The translations under genes and the position numbers were made by a program. Below are positions 1 to 9,622 of a stretch of 64,000 nucleotides of DNA, in pieces. The DNA is from an uncultured Salinimicrobium sp. (GTDB lineage Bacteria > Bacteroidota > Bacteroidia > Flavobacteriales > Flavobacteriaceae), in contig CAMPKA010000001.1 of assembly GCA_946887075.1 (NCBI GenBank), positions 289,819 through 353,818 of the forward strand, read 5' to 3'. Within the stretch, counting starts at the first letter, position 1. Every line of letters starts with the position of its first letter. Under the pieces are notes generated by a model that saw only the letters and a list, made by a program, of their open reading frames with translations, did no database searches and had not been told where the DNA came from.

Positions 1-1550
1 AACTTGATTCCCTGGGCCAATGGAAGTTCTGTGGTATAATTGATGGTATTGGTCTGTCGACGCATATAAATTTTCCAAGCGTCGGAACCTGATTCGCGTC
101 CTCCCCCAGTTTCTTTTTCTCCTCCGAAAGCTCCGCCAATCTCCGCACCTGAGGTCCCGATATTAACATTGGCAATTCCGCAGTCAGATCCTTCTACTGA
201 AAGAAACCGCTCTGCCTCCCGAAGGTTGTTGGTCATGATGGCTGAGGAAAGCCCCTGTTTCACGCCGTTCTGCAAGGCGATAGCATTGGACAGATCGCCC
301 TTGTAGCGAAGTAGATACAGCACAGGTGCAAAAGTCTCCTGCTGCACGATTTCAAAATGGTTCTCCGCTTCAGCAATGGCAGGCTTCACATAGCATCCGC
401 TCTGGTAACCAGTACCCTCGAGCACTCCTCCTTCCACGACCAGTTTTCCCCCTTCTTTTATCACTCGTTTTAGCGCCCGCTGATAATTTGCTACTGCGTC
501 TTTGTCTATCAGAGGCCCCACGTGGTTCCGTTCGTCGAGGGGATTCCCTATCCGGAGTTGCCCGTAGGCAGCGATGAGTGCATCTCTGACCTTGTCATAA
601 ACTTCGTCATGGATGATAAGTCTCCTGGTAGAGGTACAGCGTTGACCACAGGTTCCCACTGCCCCAAAGACAGCTCCAATTACGGTGTTCTTGATGTCTG
701 CATCAGGGGTTACAATTATCGCGTTGTTTCCTCCTAGCTCCAACAGGGATTTACCCAAACGTGCAGCCACATCTTGCGCCACTATTTTTCCCATTTTAAT
801 CGATCCTGTGGCAGATACCAGCGGCACCCTTTCATCAGAGGTCATCATTTTTCCGACCCGGTAATCCCCCGTCACCAGACAGGAAATTCCTTCAGGAAGC
901 CCATTTTCAGAAAAAACCCTGGCCGCGATATTCTGGCAGGCTACAGAGGTTAAAGGGGTTTTTTCAGAACCTTTCCAGACACAGACATCTCCACAAACCC
1001 ATGCAAGGGCTGTGTTCCAGGACCATACGGCCACAGGAAAGTTAAAGGCTGAAATAATCCCTACTATTCCCAGCGGGTGGTATTGCTCGTACATGCGGTG
1101 TCCCGGCCTCTCTGAATGCATGGTAAGGCCGTGCAACTGTCGGCTTAGTCCGACCGCAAAATCACAGATATCGATCATTTCCTGAACCTCGCCAAGACCC
1201 TCCTGATAAGATTTACCCATTTCATAAGAAACCAATTTACCCAGTGCAGGCTTTAACCTTCGAAGTTCATCGTTAAACTTCCTTACGATCTCCCCTCGCT
1301 GAGGTGAAGGCATTCTCCTCCATTCCTGGAATGCCGCAGAAGCAGTTTCAATGACCCGCTGGTAATCTTCATTATCGGTGCATTTTATCTTCCCAATGGG
1401 GGCTCCGTCAACCGGAGAAAAGGATTCGATAACTTCCCCTGAGGAAAACCACTGTTTTCCTGTGGACGTGCCGTTATTCACTTGATCAACTTTTAGCCCC
1501 AGCTCCTTAAGGGCCTCTGGAATTCCGTATTTTTCAGCTACTGAACTCAT
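1..1550 (-). CDS. ALDH7-family aldehyde dehydrogenase (3' end cut by window edge)
   Basis: NAD-dependent oxidation of an aldehyde, most likely aminoadipate semialdehyde / piperideine-6-carboxylate as in the ALDH7 (antiquitin) family. The reading frame runs open from the ATG at 1550 to base 1, about 516 codons, close to the full family length of about 510-517, so only the last few residues are missing. Visible motifs are the cofactor-fold stretch ISAFNFPVAVW, the general-base segment LLELGGNN, the nucleophile segment GTCGQRCTS near residue 303, and the family-typical C-terminal LPLAQGIK. It follows the 3-hydroxyanthranilate dioxygenase on the same strand after an 83-bp gap, so they may be co-transcribed. 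Family assignment is strong; the substrate is inferred. A role in the tail of tryptophan breakdown is possible from context, but the usual aminomuconate semialdehyde dehydrogenase is a different ALDH family. Confidence 0.88.
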   Translation of the reverse strand, partial: MSSVAEKYGIPEALKELGLKVDQVNNGTSTGKQWFSSGEVIESFSPVDGAPIGKIKCTDNEDYQRVIETASAAFQEWRRMPSPQRGEIVRKFNDELRRLKPALGKLVSYEMGKSYQEGLGEVQEMIDICDFAVGLSRQLHGLTMHSERPGHRMYEQYHPLGIVGIISAFNFPVAVWSWNTALAWVCGDVCVWKGSEKTPLTSVACQNIAARVFSENGLPEGISCLVTGDYRVGKMMTSDERVPLVSATGSIKMGKIVAQDVAARLGKSLLELGGNNAIIVTPDADIKNTVIGAVFGAVGTCGQRCTSTRRLIIHDEVYDKVRDALIAAYGQLRIGNPLDERNHVGPLIDKDAVANYQRALKRVIKEGGKLVVEGGVLEGTGYQSGCYVKPAIAEAENHFEIVQQETFAPVLYLLRYKGDLSNAIALQNGVKQGLSSAIMTNNLREAERFLSVEGSDCGIANVNIGTSGAEIGGAFGGEKETGGGRESGSDAWKIYMRRQTNTINYTTELPLAQGIK

Positions 1551-1633
1551 GTGGAAATGTTTTTGATTTTGTTCGTTTGTTTGGTTGGAGCAAGATACTG
1601 AAATAATAAGGGATCACCTCAAGGCAGCTGGTG

Positions 1634-2152
1634 CTATGGCTTCTCCATTACGTGACCACATTGGTCACAGGTTCTCAGCTGAACACTGGAATAAAAGTGA
1701 TCAAAATGTTTCTGGAAGTCAGTCTCAATGTTTTCGAGGGGAAAGTACACCTCAAAGAGCTTATTGTTGCAATTCTCACAGAACCACAGGAGACCGTCCT
1801 TGTAATTGCTGCCAGTCCTTTTGCGTTCGACTACGATGCCAACGGAACCCGCGCTGCGTTCAGGAGAATGTGGAACTCTTCCCGGATTGAGGTACATATC
1901 TCCAGGTCCCAGAACAAAACTTTTTTTCCTGCCATCTTCCTGGATATGAACCTGGATCTCCCCTTCAAGCTGATAAAAAAGTTCCTCGGTTTCGTTGTAG
2001 TGAAAGTCCTTCCTGGCATTGGGTCCGCCGACCACCATGACGATATAGTCCCCTGCTTCCGGATAAAGGCTCTTGTTGCCAACAGGGGGTTTAAGTTGAT
2101 CCCTGTTACTGGTAATCCATTCCTGCAGGTTAAAAGGTTTCGCTACTGACAT
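1634..2152 (-). CDS. nbaC: 3-hydroxyanthranilate 3,4-dioxygenase
   Basis: Cytosolic non-haem iron cupin enzyme that opens the ring of 3-hydroxyanthranilate to aminocarboxymuconate semialdehyde, which leads to quinolinate/NAD or to catabolism via the kynurenine pathway. At 172 residues it has the length of the bacterial enzyme. The iron ligands of the characterised Cupriavidus enzyme are present at the same numbers: His51 and Glu57 (HYNETEE) and His95 (GRVPHSPE). The C-terminal rubredoxin-like iron site is also intact, with Cys125/Cys128 (CENC) and Cys162/Cys165 (CDQC). The ATG at 2152 is used; a TAnnTTTA box lies at 2172-2179 on the minus strand. It is the first gene of a probable two-gene unit with the ALDH7 gene. 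No other kynurenine-pathway genes are visible in the window. Confidence 0.95.
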   Translation of the reverse strand: MSVAKPFNLQEWITSNRDQLKPPVGNKSLYPEAGDYIVMVVGGPNARKDFHYNETEELFYQLEGEIQVHIQEDGRKKSFVLGPGDMYLNPGRVPHSPERSAGSVGIVVERKRTGSNYKDGLLWFCENCNNKLFEVYFPLENIETDFQKHFDHFYSSVQLRTCDQCGHVMEKP

Positions 2153-2254
2153 AACTATTTCTTTTAGACCTTAAATTTACTAAACTTTTTTCGGCTGTCT
2201 ATGCTCCTGCTCCCGTTGAGGTTTTTTATCTTTCTGCCTGAAAACATAAAAACC

Positions 2255-3334
2255 ATGAGAAAACTTATTCTTTTTTTCGCCTTCTTTGGAACTTTTGCCT
2301 GCGATGATTCCGTACAAAATACGCCACGGGAGAAAGAAACACCCGAGACCGCTGTCGGGAAACAGGACAGTGTTCCCAATTTCGGAATCGTGATCCATGG
2401 TGGTGCTGGAACCATTCTTAAAGAAAACATGAGTGATTCGGTGGAGAACCTTTACCGGCTAAAACTGGAGGAGGCAATCCGAACCGGACATGAAATTCTT
2501 GCCAACGGGGGAACTGCTCTTGAAGCGGTACAGAGGACCATCAATGTGATGGAGGACTCTCCCTTGTTCAACGCCGGAAAGGGTGCCGTTTTTACCAATG
2601 CAGGTGTCAATGAACTCGACGCTTCAATCATGGACGGAAAGACCCTGAATGCAGGGGCAGTGGCTGGGGTCACCACTGTAAAAAATCCTATTAACCTGGC
2701 TTACGAGGTCATGGTCAATTCTGAGCATGTGCTTCTGGCGGGAAAAGGGGCAGAAGAATTTGCCCGGAAACAGGGACTGGAGATGGTAGATCCCTCCTAT
2801 TTCTACACCGAAAGAAGATACCAGAGCCTGGAGCGAATAAAGGCTTCAGAGAAGACCGAACTCGATCATGATGATAAAATGGCTTTCTATGATCCCATAA
2901 TAAAAGATGCGAAGTTCGGTACTGTGGGATGTGCAGCTTTGGATCAGCACGGAAATCTTGCAGCAGGAACTTCGACTGGAGGTATGACCAATAAACGTTT
3001 CAACCGGATCGGTGATGCCCCCATAATTGGAGCAGGAACATATGCCAACAATAAAACATGTGCCGTATCAAGTACAGGATGGGGAGAGTTTTTCATCAGA
3101 GGGGTAGTCGCTTATGACATTTCTGCCCTGATGGAATACAAGGGGCTGAGTCTGGATGAAGCCGCAAGGGTTGTGATTCAGGAAAAGCTTCCCGCTCTTG
3201 GGGGAGACGGAGGAATCATCGCGATAGATGGAGCAGGAAACGTTGCTATGGAATTCAATACGGCCGGAATGTACCGCGCCAAAATGAATAAACACGGGGA
3301 TCTTGAAATCGGCATCTACGGAGAGGAGCAGTAA
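2255..3334 (+). CDS. isoaspartyl peptidase/L-asparaginase, exported
   Basis: Ntn-hydrolase of the plant-type asparaginase (taspase-like) family. It removes isoaspartyl residues from damaged peptides and hydrolyses L-asparagine; it is made as a precursor that cleaves itself into two chains. The start is taken at 2255 (MRKLILFFAF...), not the upstream in-frame Met, because it begins a clean hydrophobic signal peptide ending in TFAC, a plausible though imperfect lipobox with Cys16. The mature domain begins with GIVIHGGAGTI, and the self-cleavage site/nucleophile is Thr223 in FGTVGCAALD, followed by the substrate loop GTSTGGM. Length (359 aa) is normal. It is transcribed away from the dioxygenase gene. 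A periplasmic location is inferred from the signal. Confidence 0.93.
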   Translation: MRKLILFFAFFGTFACDDSVQNTPREKETPETAVGKQDSVPNFGIVIHGGAGTILKENMSDSVENLYRLKLEEAIRTGHEILANGGTALEAVQRTINVMEDSPLFNAGKGAVFTNAGVNELDASIMDGKTLNAGAVAGVTTVKNPINLAYEVMVNSEHVLLAGKGAEEFARKQGLEMVDPSYFYTERRYQSLERIKASEKTELDHDDKMAFYDPIIKDAKFGTVGCAALDQHGNLAAGTSTGGMTNKRFNRIGDAPIIGAGTYANNKTCAVSSTGWGEFFIRGVVAYDISALMEYKGLSLDEAARVVIQEKLPALGGDGGIIAIDGAGNVAMEFNTAGMYRAKMNKHGDLEIGIYGEEQ

Positions 3335-3392
3335 AAAACGGGTTTAACAAAATTTTATGTTTTATTAGTTCGGTAAAACCAGAACCTGAAGC

Positions 3393-3400
3393 TATCTTTG
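3393..3400 (+). promoter_or_regulatory. -7 promoter box of the efflux operon
   Basis: TATCTTTG, a perfect match to the Bacteroidota -7 consensus TAnnTTTG, followed by C. Transcription would begin near 3407. This excludes the upstream in-frame Met codon at 3398 as the regulator's start and supports 3419. The -33 element is weak (TTCG near 3369). Confidence 0.55.
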
Positions 3401-3418
3401 CCGCTTCAAAAATGGTTG

Positions 3419-3922
3419 ATGAACCGGGAAGAACTAGAAAAAGAGAAATGGGAGCTGGTTGAAATACTCGGGGTGGAGCTCGAGAAAGATCCCATGTCTC
3501 CTGTAGCCGCACGTATATTTGCCATCCTGATTCTTTCAGGAAAACAGGGCGTGAGTTTTGATGAACTGGTCTCAGGTCTGAATGCAAGTAAAAGCACCGT
3601 ATCTACCAGCCTGGAACAATTACAGGTCGCCCAGAAAGTAAAGTACTTCACAAAACCCGGCAAACGCAAACGCTATTTCACCATTCATCCTGACCTGATG
3701 CTCAAGGCCATCGACGAGATGATCGGTAAATGGGAAACCCAGAAACAAATGCATGAGCAGGTGGTTCTGTATAAGCAGGAAAGGAACAAACTGCGGAATG
3801 CCTCAGATGCAGATCAGGAAGCCGACCTGGATTTTCACAGGGATTATCTCACCTTCCTTGAGGAAGCGACTGTTGCAATACGAAAATTAAAACATAAAAT
3901 TTCCAACCGAAACAACTTCTAA
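3419..3922 (+). CDS. GbsR/MarR-family transcriptional regulator
   Basis: Small winged-helix DNA-binding protein, 167 residues from the chosen start (MNREELEKEKWEL). The helix-turn-helix region reads VSFDELVSGLNASKSTVSTSLEQL, given here only as a position (about residues 43-66), with the recognition helix around SKSTVSTSL; the wing contains the basic stretch KPGKRKRYF. The C-terminal third is a charged helix likely used for dimerisation. It sits 18 bp before the membrane-fusion protein of a tripartite efflux system and shares its promoter, so it very probably regulates that operon in response to a pump substrate. This is the usual flavobacterial arrangement; ligand and sign of regulation cannot be read from the sequence. 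Confidence 0.88.
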   Translation: MNREELEKEKWELVEILGVELEKDPMSPVAARIFAILILSGKQGVSFDELVSGLNASKSTVSTSLEQLQVAQKVKYFTKPGKRKRYFTIHPDLMLKAIDEMIGKWETQKQMHEQVVLYKQERNKLRNASDADQEADLDFHRDYLTFLEEATVAIRKLKHKISNRNNF

Positions 3923-3940
3923 CGAATAGCCGTAATCAAC

Positions 3941-5059
3941 ATGAAAAAGAATATTTACTGGAGCTTTCTCTTTTGCTTTGTTTTCCTGTACTCCTGTAAG
4001 GATGGTGAAATGCAGCAAACGGCACAGATGGGCCCACTTTCCTTACCTGTGGTAGAAATTCCCTCACGAACTGTCACCGGCTACACGGAATATCCGGTAA
4101 GCATTGAAGGAACCGTCAACGCAGCAGTACGGGCCAAAATCCCCGGATACATTACGGAAGTCTTGGTAGATGCCGGGCAGGAAGTCCGTGAGGGCCAGAC
4201 CCTATTCCGCTTGGAAACCAGCTCCTTATCCCAGGAGGCCAGCGCCGCCCAGGCCAATGTCAACGCTGCCCAGGTAGAGGTCGATAAGCTAAAACCACTT
4301 GTAGAAAAAGGAATCATCAGTCCGGTCCAGCTCGAAACCGCTAAGGCGCGACTGGAGCAGGCCAAAGCGGGGTACAGCAGTATTGCTGCCAACATAGGCT
4401 ATGCCAATATCAAGAGTCCGGTCAATGGCTATGTAGGGGCAATCCGGTTCCGGGAGGGCACTTTGGTCGGTCCAGGGGATCCACAACCTCTCACTACGGT
4501 TTCCAAGATCGAGGATGTCTATGCTTTTTTTGCCATGAATGAAACCGATTATCTTGATTTCCTGCAGGCAACGGAAGGCGCTACCCTTTCGGAGAAGATA
4601 GCCAATTTGCCTCCTGTGGAACTCGTGTTAGCCAATGGAGAGTCCTTTCCTGAAAAAGGAAAAATTGAAACCATTTCCCGCCAGGTGGATCCCACCACTG
4701 GAACCGTAAGTTTCAGGGCGGTCTTTCCCAATGACAGGGGTATTCTGACTAACGGGAATAGCGGTATCATCAGGATTCCAAAAGTCTATGAAAATGTGCC
4801 GGTGGTCCCAGAGGTTTCCACCTATGAACGGCAGGGGCTCGTATATGTTTACAAGATATTGTCCGATACCCTGGCAACTCCTACGGTGATCGATGTTGAG
4901 GACCGGGTGGATAATGTGATCGTGGTAAAAAACGGGGTCCAACCTGGGGATCGAATAGTGGCACAAGGCGTTGGCAAGTTACAAGGACCTACTCCTGTTG
5001 TTCCTCAAATGGTTCCGTTTGACAGCATTGCAAGCAGTCTATCACCAGTTTTCAAATAA
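3941..5059 (+). CDS. RND efflux periplasmic adaptor (membrane-fusion protein)
   Basis: Periplasmic adaptor linking the inner-membrane pump to the outer-membrane channel of an AcrAB-TolC-type system. The N-terminus is a lipoprotein signal ending in FLYSC, with the lipidated Cys at residue 19. The first lipoyl half-motif (VRAKIPGYITEVLVDAGQEV) is followed by an alpha-helical hairpin rich in Ala, Gln and Glu (about residues 100-150), the second lipoyl half (IKSPVNGYVGAI), a beta-barrel and a membrane-proximal domain. Length (372 aa) is typical. The gene is second in the operon, with 12 bp to the pump gene. Confidence 0.95.
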   Translation: MKKNIYWSFLFCFVFLYSCKDGEMQQTAQMGPLSLPVVEIPSRTVTGYTEYPVSIEGTVNAAVRAKIPGYITEVLVDAGQEVREGQTLFRLETSSLSQEASAAQANVNAAQVEVDKLKPLVEKGIISPVQLETAKARLEQAKAGYSSIAANIGYANIKSPVNGYVGAIRFREGTLVGPGDPQPLTTVSKIEDVYAFFAMNETDYLDFLQATEGATLSEKIANLPPVELVLANGESFPEKGKIETISRQVDPTTGTVSFRAVFPNDRGILTNGNSGIIRIPKVYENVPVVPEVSTYERQGLVYVYKILSDTLATPTVIDVEDRVDNVIVVKNGVQPGDRIVAQGVGKLQGPTPVVPQMVPFDSIASSLSPVFK

Positions 5060-5071
5060 GACATCAGCACC

Positions 5072-8000
5072 ATGTTCAAGCAATTTATTGAAAGACCAGT
5101 TCTCTCGACAGTCATTTCCATAGTAATAGTGATTCTTGGGGTGCTGGGCCTTTCCAACCTGCCGGTTAGTCAGTATCCTGATATCGCTCCCCCAACGGTG
5201 CAGGTTTCAGCCAGTTACCCGGGAGCCAACGCCGAAACCGTACTCAACAGCGTTATCATTCCAATCGAGGAACAGATCAACGGAGTTGAAGGCATGCGTT
5301 ATATTACCTCCTCAGCGAGCAATGGACGAGCGAGTATTTCCGTATTTTTCGAGCAGGGAATTGATCCCGACATTGCCGCAGTGAACGTACAGAATCGGGT
5401 TTCCCGTGCCGCACCGCTCCTGCCTCAGGAAGTGACACAGAGTGGAGTGGTAACCAATAAGCAACAGAGCAGCTCCCTGATGTTCCTCAGTGTATACTCA
5501 ACCAATCCTGAGTACGATGCAACCTTCATCCAGAACTATCTTGAAATCAATGTTCTTCCTGCCCTCCAGCGGATCAATGGAGTGGCACAGGTGCGCGTGT
5601 TTGGTTCTAACAAGTATGCCATGCGGGTCTGGCTCCAACCAGAAAAACTGGCAGCTTACGACCTGGTACCTCGAGATGTGCTTGGTGCCATTAATGAACA
5701 AAGTCTGGAAGCCGCAGCAGGTTCCCTCGGAGAAAACAGTGGACAGGCCTTCGAATATGTGATCACCTATGGCGGGAAGTACAATACGGCGGAAGAATAT
5801 GGGAATATCATCATTAAAAGTCTTGGCAATGGGGAATTTCTCCGGCTGGAGGACGTAGCCGAGATCGAACTCGATGCTGAAGGATACGGGGTAAAATCAA
5901 ATATCAATGGTTATCCGGGAGTAAGTATGGGGATCAATCAGACTCCCGGTTCCAATGCTCAGGAAATCATTGAAAACATCTACACCACAGTTGAAGATCT
6001 GGAAGAGAATTTCCCAGAAGGCCTGGAACTGGTAATCAATTTTGACACCAATGAATTCCTGAACGCTTCGATCAACAAGGTCGTTATGACACTCCTGGAG
6101 GCATTTCTTTTGGTCTTCATCGTGGTCTTTATCTTCCTGCAGGACTTCCGCTCCACCCTCATTCCGGCCATAGCGGTTCCCGTTTCGATCATCGGAACCT
6201 TCTTCTTCCTCAACCTTTTCGGATATTCGATGAACCTGCTGACGCTATTTGCCCTCGTTCTCGCAATTGGGATCGTGGTGGATGATGCCATAGTAGTGGT
6301 CGAAGCCGTTCACGCCAAACTGGAGGAAGGTGCCCGGAGCGGGCTCCAGGCCACTCGGAATGCTATGAACGAGATCACAGGGGCGATCATTTCGATTACC
6401 CTGGTAATGGCAGCTGTTTTTATCCCGGTAACTTTCATCAAAGGTCCTACCGGTGTTTTCTATGAGCAGTTCGGAATCACGCTTATTGTAGCTATTGCCA
6501 TTTCCGCACTGAACGCGCTTACCTTGAGTCCGGCCCTTTGTGCACTGTTTCTGAAGCCCCCCAAGGAAGATCGCAAAAAAACAGCACTCCAGCGGTTTTA
6601 CTCCGGATTCAACAGGGCCTTCACGGCAAGTACCGCCAGATACATCCGCTCGCTGGGGTTCCTATTCCGCCACAAATGGATTACGCCTCTGATTCTTCTG
6701 ATCTGCGCTGCAGCCATTTTCTGGGCTGAGAAAACCACCTCAAGTGGATTTGTTCCGGATGAAGACAGGGGGATCATCTTTACAGATGTGCAACTCCCGC
6801 CAGGGGCTTCCCTTGACCGAACCGTGGAGATCACTGAAGAGCTCACGCGAAAGATCAAACAGATCCCTGGAGTGACTGGGGTTACAATGGTGAATGGTTT
6901 CAGTTTGATCGGCGGTGCCGGGGGGAACTACGCTCTTGGATTCGTGAAGTTGGCAGATTGGAGCAAACGGGAGGACGAAGCTATGTCAGTTGATGCCATA
7001 ACCGGTAAACTTTTTGGGGTTGCTGCCGGAATTCCTGGCGCTAACATCCTTTTCTTTGCACCTCCGAGTGTACCGGGATACGGTGCGTCCTCAGGATTTT
7101 CTCTTGAACTCCTGGATAAATCCGGGGGGAGCTTCAAGGATCTAGACCAGACCGCGCAGGAATTTTTAAGAAAATTGACAGAGCGTCCGGAAATCCTTTA
7201 TGCACGGACATCCTTCAGCACCCAATACCCCCAGTATCAAATCCAGTTGGATGTTGCCCAGGCCAAGGCTGCAGGAGTGCCGATCAGCAGTATCTTTTCC
7301 ACCTTGCAAAGCTATCTTGGGAGTGTCTACGCGAACGATTTTGTCAGATTCGGAAAACAGTACCGGGTATATGTTCAGGCGCTCCCTGAGGATCGGGCTG
7401 CACCCGAAGACCTGAACTCCCTCTTTGTGCGAAACGACTCCGGAGAAATGGCCCCTATCACTCAGTTCGTTTCTCTGGAGCGGGTTTACGGGCCACAGGC
7501 AGTAAACCGGTTTAACCTGTATAATGCGGCCAGCGTGAGCGGAGCTCCGGCACCTGGATTTTCTTCAGGGGATGCCATTGAGGCGGTCCAGGAAGTAAGT
7601 GAAAGCGAATTGCCCTCGGATTTTGATATCGCCTTTTCCGGTTTGACCCGGGAGGAGATCTCGGCTGGAAACCAGACCACCTTTATTCTCATCCTGAGCA
7701 TTCTTTTCGTCTATTTCATCCTGGCAGCGCAATATGAAAGCTATTTGCTGCCACTGTCCGTCCTTTTTTCACTTCCCGTAGGCATCATGGGAGCATACCT
7801 TTCCACCAAGTTGGCCGGGCTCCAACTCAATATCTACTTCCAGATCGCACTGATCATGCTGATCGGGCTCCTGGCAAAGAACGCCATCCTGATCGTGGAA
7901 TTCGCACTGCAAAGACGTCGAGGAGGCTTATCCCTACGCGATGCCGCATTCGAAGGCGCCAGGGTAAGACTCAGACCGATTCTGATGACCTCCTTTGCAT

Positions 8001-8209
8001 TCATACTCGGATTGATGCCTTTAGTTCTGGCCAGTGGAATTGGAGCTGAGGGGAACAGATCCATCGGGACGGGTGCTGCAGGAGGTTTATTGATCGGGAC
8101 CATACTGGGCGTTTTCGTGATCCCGCTGTTATTCATCTTTTTTCAGTGGCTCCAGGAAAGGATTACCGGCACCCCAGAAGCCGTAGCGGAAAGAAAAAGA
8201 ATACCATAA
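5072..8209 (+). CDS. RND multidrug efflux pump, HAE1 (AcrB) family
   Basis: Proton-driven inner-membrane exporter of hydrophobic and amphiphilic compounds, 1045 residues, with the two-fold repeat of 6 membrane helices and large periplasmic loops expected for AcrB homologues. It starts with the hallmark MFKQFIERPVLSTVIS and NLPVSQYPDIAPPTV. The proton-relay residues are intact: the Asp pair in TM4 (GIVVDDAIVVVE) and the Lys in TM10 (LLAKNAILIVEF). The second half contains FSGLTREE and the TM region ILFVYFILAAQYESY. Those features place it in the drug-efflux (HAE1) rather than the heavy-metal (HME) group. It is flanked by its adaptor and outer-membrane partner in one operon. Confidence 0.96.
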   Translation: MFKQFIERPVLSTVISIVIVILGVLGLSNLPVSQYPDIAPPTVQVSASYPGANAETVLNSVIIPIEEQINGVEGMRYITSSASNGRASISVFFEQGIDPDIAAVNVQNRVSRAAPLLPQEVTQSGVVTNKQQSSSLMFLSVYSTNPEYDATFIQNYLEINVLPALQRINGVAQVRVFGSNKYAMRVWLQPEKLAAYDLVPRDVLGAINEQSLEAAAGSLGENSGQAFEYVITYGGKYNTAEEYGNIIIKSLGNGEFLRLEDVAEIELDAEGYGVKSNINGYPGVSMGINQTPGSNAQEIIENIYTTVEDLEENFPEGLELVINFDTNEFLNASINKVVMTLLEAFLLVFIVVFIFLQDFRSTLIPAIAVPVSIIGTFFFLNLFGYSMNLLTLFALVLAIGIVVDDAIVVVEAVHAKLEEGARSGLQATRNAMNEITGAIISITLVMAAVFIPVTFIKGPTGVFYEQFGITLIVAIAISALNALTLSPALCALFLKPPKEDRKKTALQRFYSGFNRAFTASTARYIRSLGFLFRHKWITPLILLICAAAIFWAEKTTSSGFVPDEDRGIIFTDVQLPPGASLDRTVEITEELTRKIKQIPGVTGVTMVNGFSLIGGAGGNYALGFVKLADWSKREDEAMSVDAITGKLFGVAAGIPGANILFFAPPSVPGYGASSGFSLELLDKSGGSFKDLDQTAQEFLRKLTERPEILYARTSFSTQYPQYQIQLDVAQAKAAGVPISSIFSTLQSYLGSVYANDFVRFGKQYRVYVQALPEDRAAPEDLNSLFVRNDSGEMAPITQFVSLERVYGPQAVNRFNLYNAASVSGAPAPGFSSGDAIEAVQEVSESELPSDFDIAFSGLTREEISAGNQTTFILILSILFVYFILAAQYESYLLPLSVLFSLPVGIMGAYLSTKLAGLQLNIYFQIALIMLIGLLAKNAILIVEFALQRRRGGLSLRDAAFEGARVRLRPILMTSFAFILGLMPLVLASGIGAEGNRSIGTGAAGGLLIGTILGVFVIPLLFIFFQWLQERITGTPEAVAERKRIP

Positions 8210-8215
8210 TCTACT

Positions 8216-9610
8216 ATGATGAAAATAGATTTTTTTAAGATCCTGTTGGTTTCGTCCTTGCTGCTGTCATTGCAGGCTTGCTTTGTTGCAGATAAATACG
8301 TTCGCCCAGAAGGAATTGTGGACCCGGAGTATTTCAGGACAGATCGGCTTTCGCAGGATTCCATATCCATGGCCGAGGTTTCCTGGAGGGAGCTTTTTAC
8401 TGATCCCCTTCTGGAGCGCCATATCGAACAGGCCCTGCGCCAGAACATCGATATCCGTATTGCCCTGCAACAGATCGATGCGGCTGAGGCTTACCTGAGC
8501 CGGGCAAAGGCCGGATATTATCCGACTGTTTTCGCAGGTCTCTCAGCCGTTCATCAGGAAAATCCTTCGGGCAGCAGGACCCTTCCCGGCTCCTTCGATC
8601 AATTTGAACTCTCTGCCGATCTTTCCTGGGAAGCCGACATCTGGGGCAAGATTAAAAGCAATGAAAGAGCACAGAATGCTGCTTTTCTTCAGTCGGTTGC
8701 AGCTCATAAAGCTGTGAAGACCGAACTTGTGGCTGGGGTGGCCACGCTTTATTATCAGCTTCTAGCACTTGATGAGCAAATGGAGACCACCCTGGAGACA
8801 GTTGCCAATAGAACGAGCAGCCTGGAAACCATAGAAGCCTTGAAAGAGGCCGGGATAGTGTCAGAGGTGGGGGTAAAACAGTCCGAGGCCCAGCTTCTCC
8901 GAGCCCGTGCAGTTGTCGTTGATTTGGAGAATGAGATCAGGCTTACTGAAAACGCACTTTCAATCCTCATGGGAGATCCACCTCATCCGATCGAACGCAC
9001 AGATCTCGACCAGCAACAAATTACAACTCCACTTTCCTTAGGAGTGCCTTTGCTGCTCCTGAGAAACCGTCCAGATATCATCGCTGCGGAGTACAACCTT
9101 ATAGAGGCATTCCAGTTGCGCAATGTGGCTAAAAGCAATTTTTATCCTTCCTTGAGGTTGTCGGCAACAGCAGGATTTCAAAGTTTGGACCTTGCCGATT
9201 TGCTAAATACCAATGCGCTCTTTGCCAGTATGGCCGGATCCCTGACCCAACCCATCTTCAATCGGAGAGAAATCAAGACCCAGTATGAAGTAGCTAAGGC
9301 CCAGCAGGAAATTGCCTTTCTGAATTTCAAAAGGGCTATTCTCGAAGCCTCCCAGGAAGTCTCAGATGCCCTTGCAAACTATGCTGCGGTGGAAAAAAAG
9401 CTGCAGATCAAAGCAGCGGAATTGGAAGCTTACCGGTTGGCCACTGAATACTCCGAAGAACTCCTGAGCAACGGGATGGCGAATTATCTCGAGGTCCTGA
9501 CGGCAAGGGAGAGCGTTCTCAATACACAGCTCGAGCTAATCAATCTCCGGTTTTCCGAACTTTCCACATTGGTTGATCTTTATCAGGCTTTGGGAGGAGG
9601 CTGGAAATAG
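8216..9610 (+). CDS. outer-membrane efflux channel, NodT/TolC family lipoprotein
   Basis: Outer-membrane exit duct of the tripartite pump. The N-terminal signal ends LLLSLQACF, giving a lipidated Cys about 22 residues from the start, which is typical of OprM/NodT-type factors. Two repeats of the outer-membrane efflux domain are visible, with the coiled-coil motif IDAAEAYLSRAKAGYYPTV and the conserved LRNRPDI(I)AAEYNL that opens the second repeat. Length (464 aa) is normal. Two adjacent ATGs (8216, 8219) are possible starts. It begins 6 bp after the pump and ends the operon; the next gene is convergent with only 12 bp between stops. Confidence 0.95.
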   Translation: MMKIDFFKILLVSSLLLSLQACFVADKYVRPEGIVDPEYFRTDRLSQDSISMAEVSWRELFTDPLLERHIEQALRQNIDIRIALQQIDAAEAYLSRAKAGYYPTVFAGLSAVHQENPSGSRTLPGSFDQFELSADLSWEADIWGKIKSNERAQNAAFLQSVAAHKAVKTELVAGVATLYYQLLALDEQMETTLETVANRTSSLETIEALKEAGIVSEVGVKQSEAQLLRARAVVVDLENEIRLTENALSILMGDPPHPIERTDLDQQQITTPLSLGVPLLLLRNRPDIIAAEYNLIEAFQLRNVAKSNFYPSLRLSATAGFQSLDLADLLNTNALFASMAGSLTQPIFNRREIKTQYEVAKAQQEIAFLNFKRAILEASQEVSDALANYAAVEKKLQIKAAELEAYRLATEYSEELLSNGMANYLEVLTARESVLNTQLELINLRFSELSTLVDLYQALGGGWK

Positions 9611-9622
9611 CCAATCTGAACA

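Noticed and set aside
1631..2149. 172-aa plus-strand frame opposite the HAAO gene
   Set aside because: Exact antisense shadow of a gene with all catalytic residues; no family resemblance.
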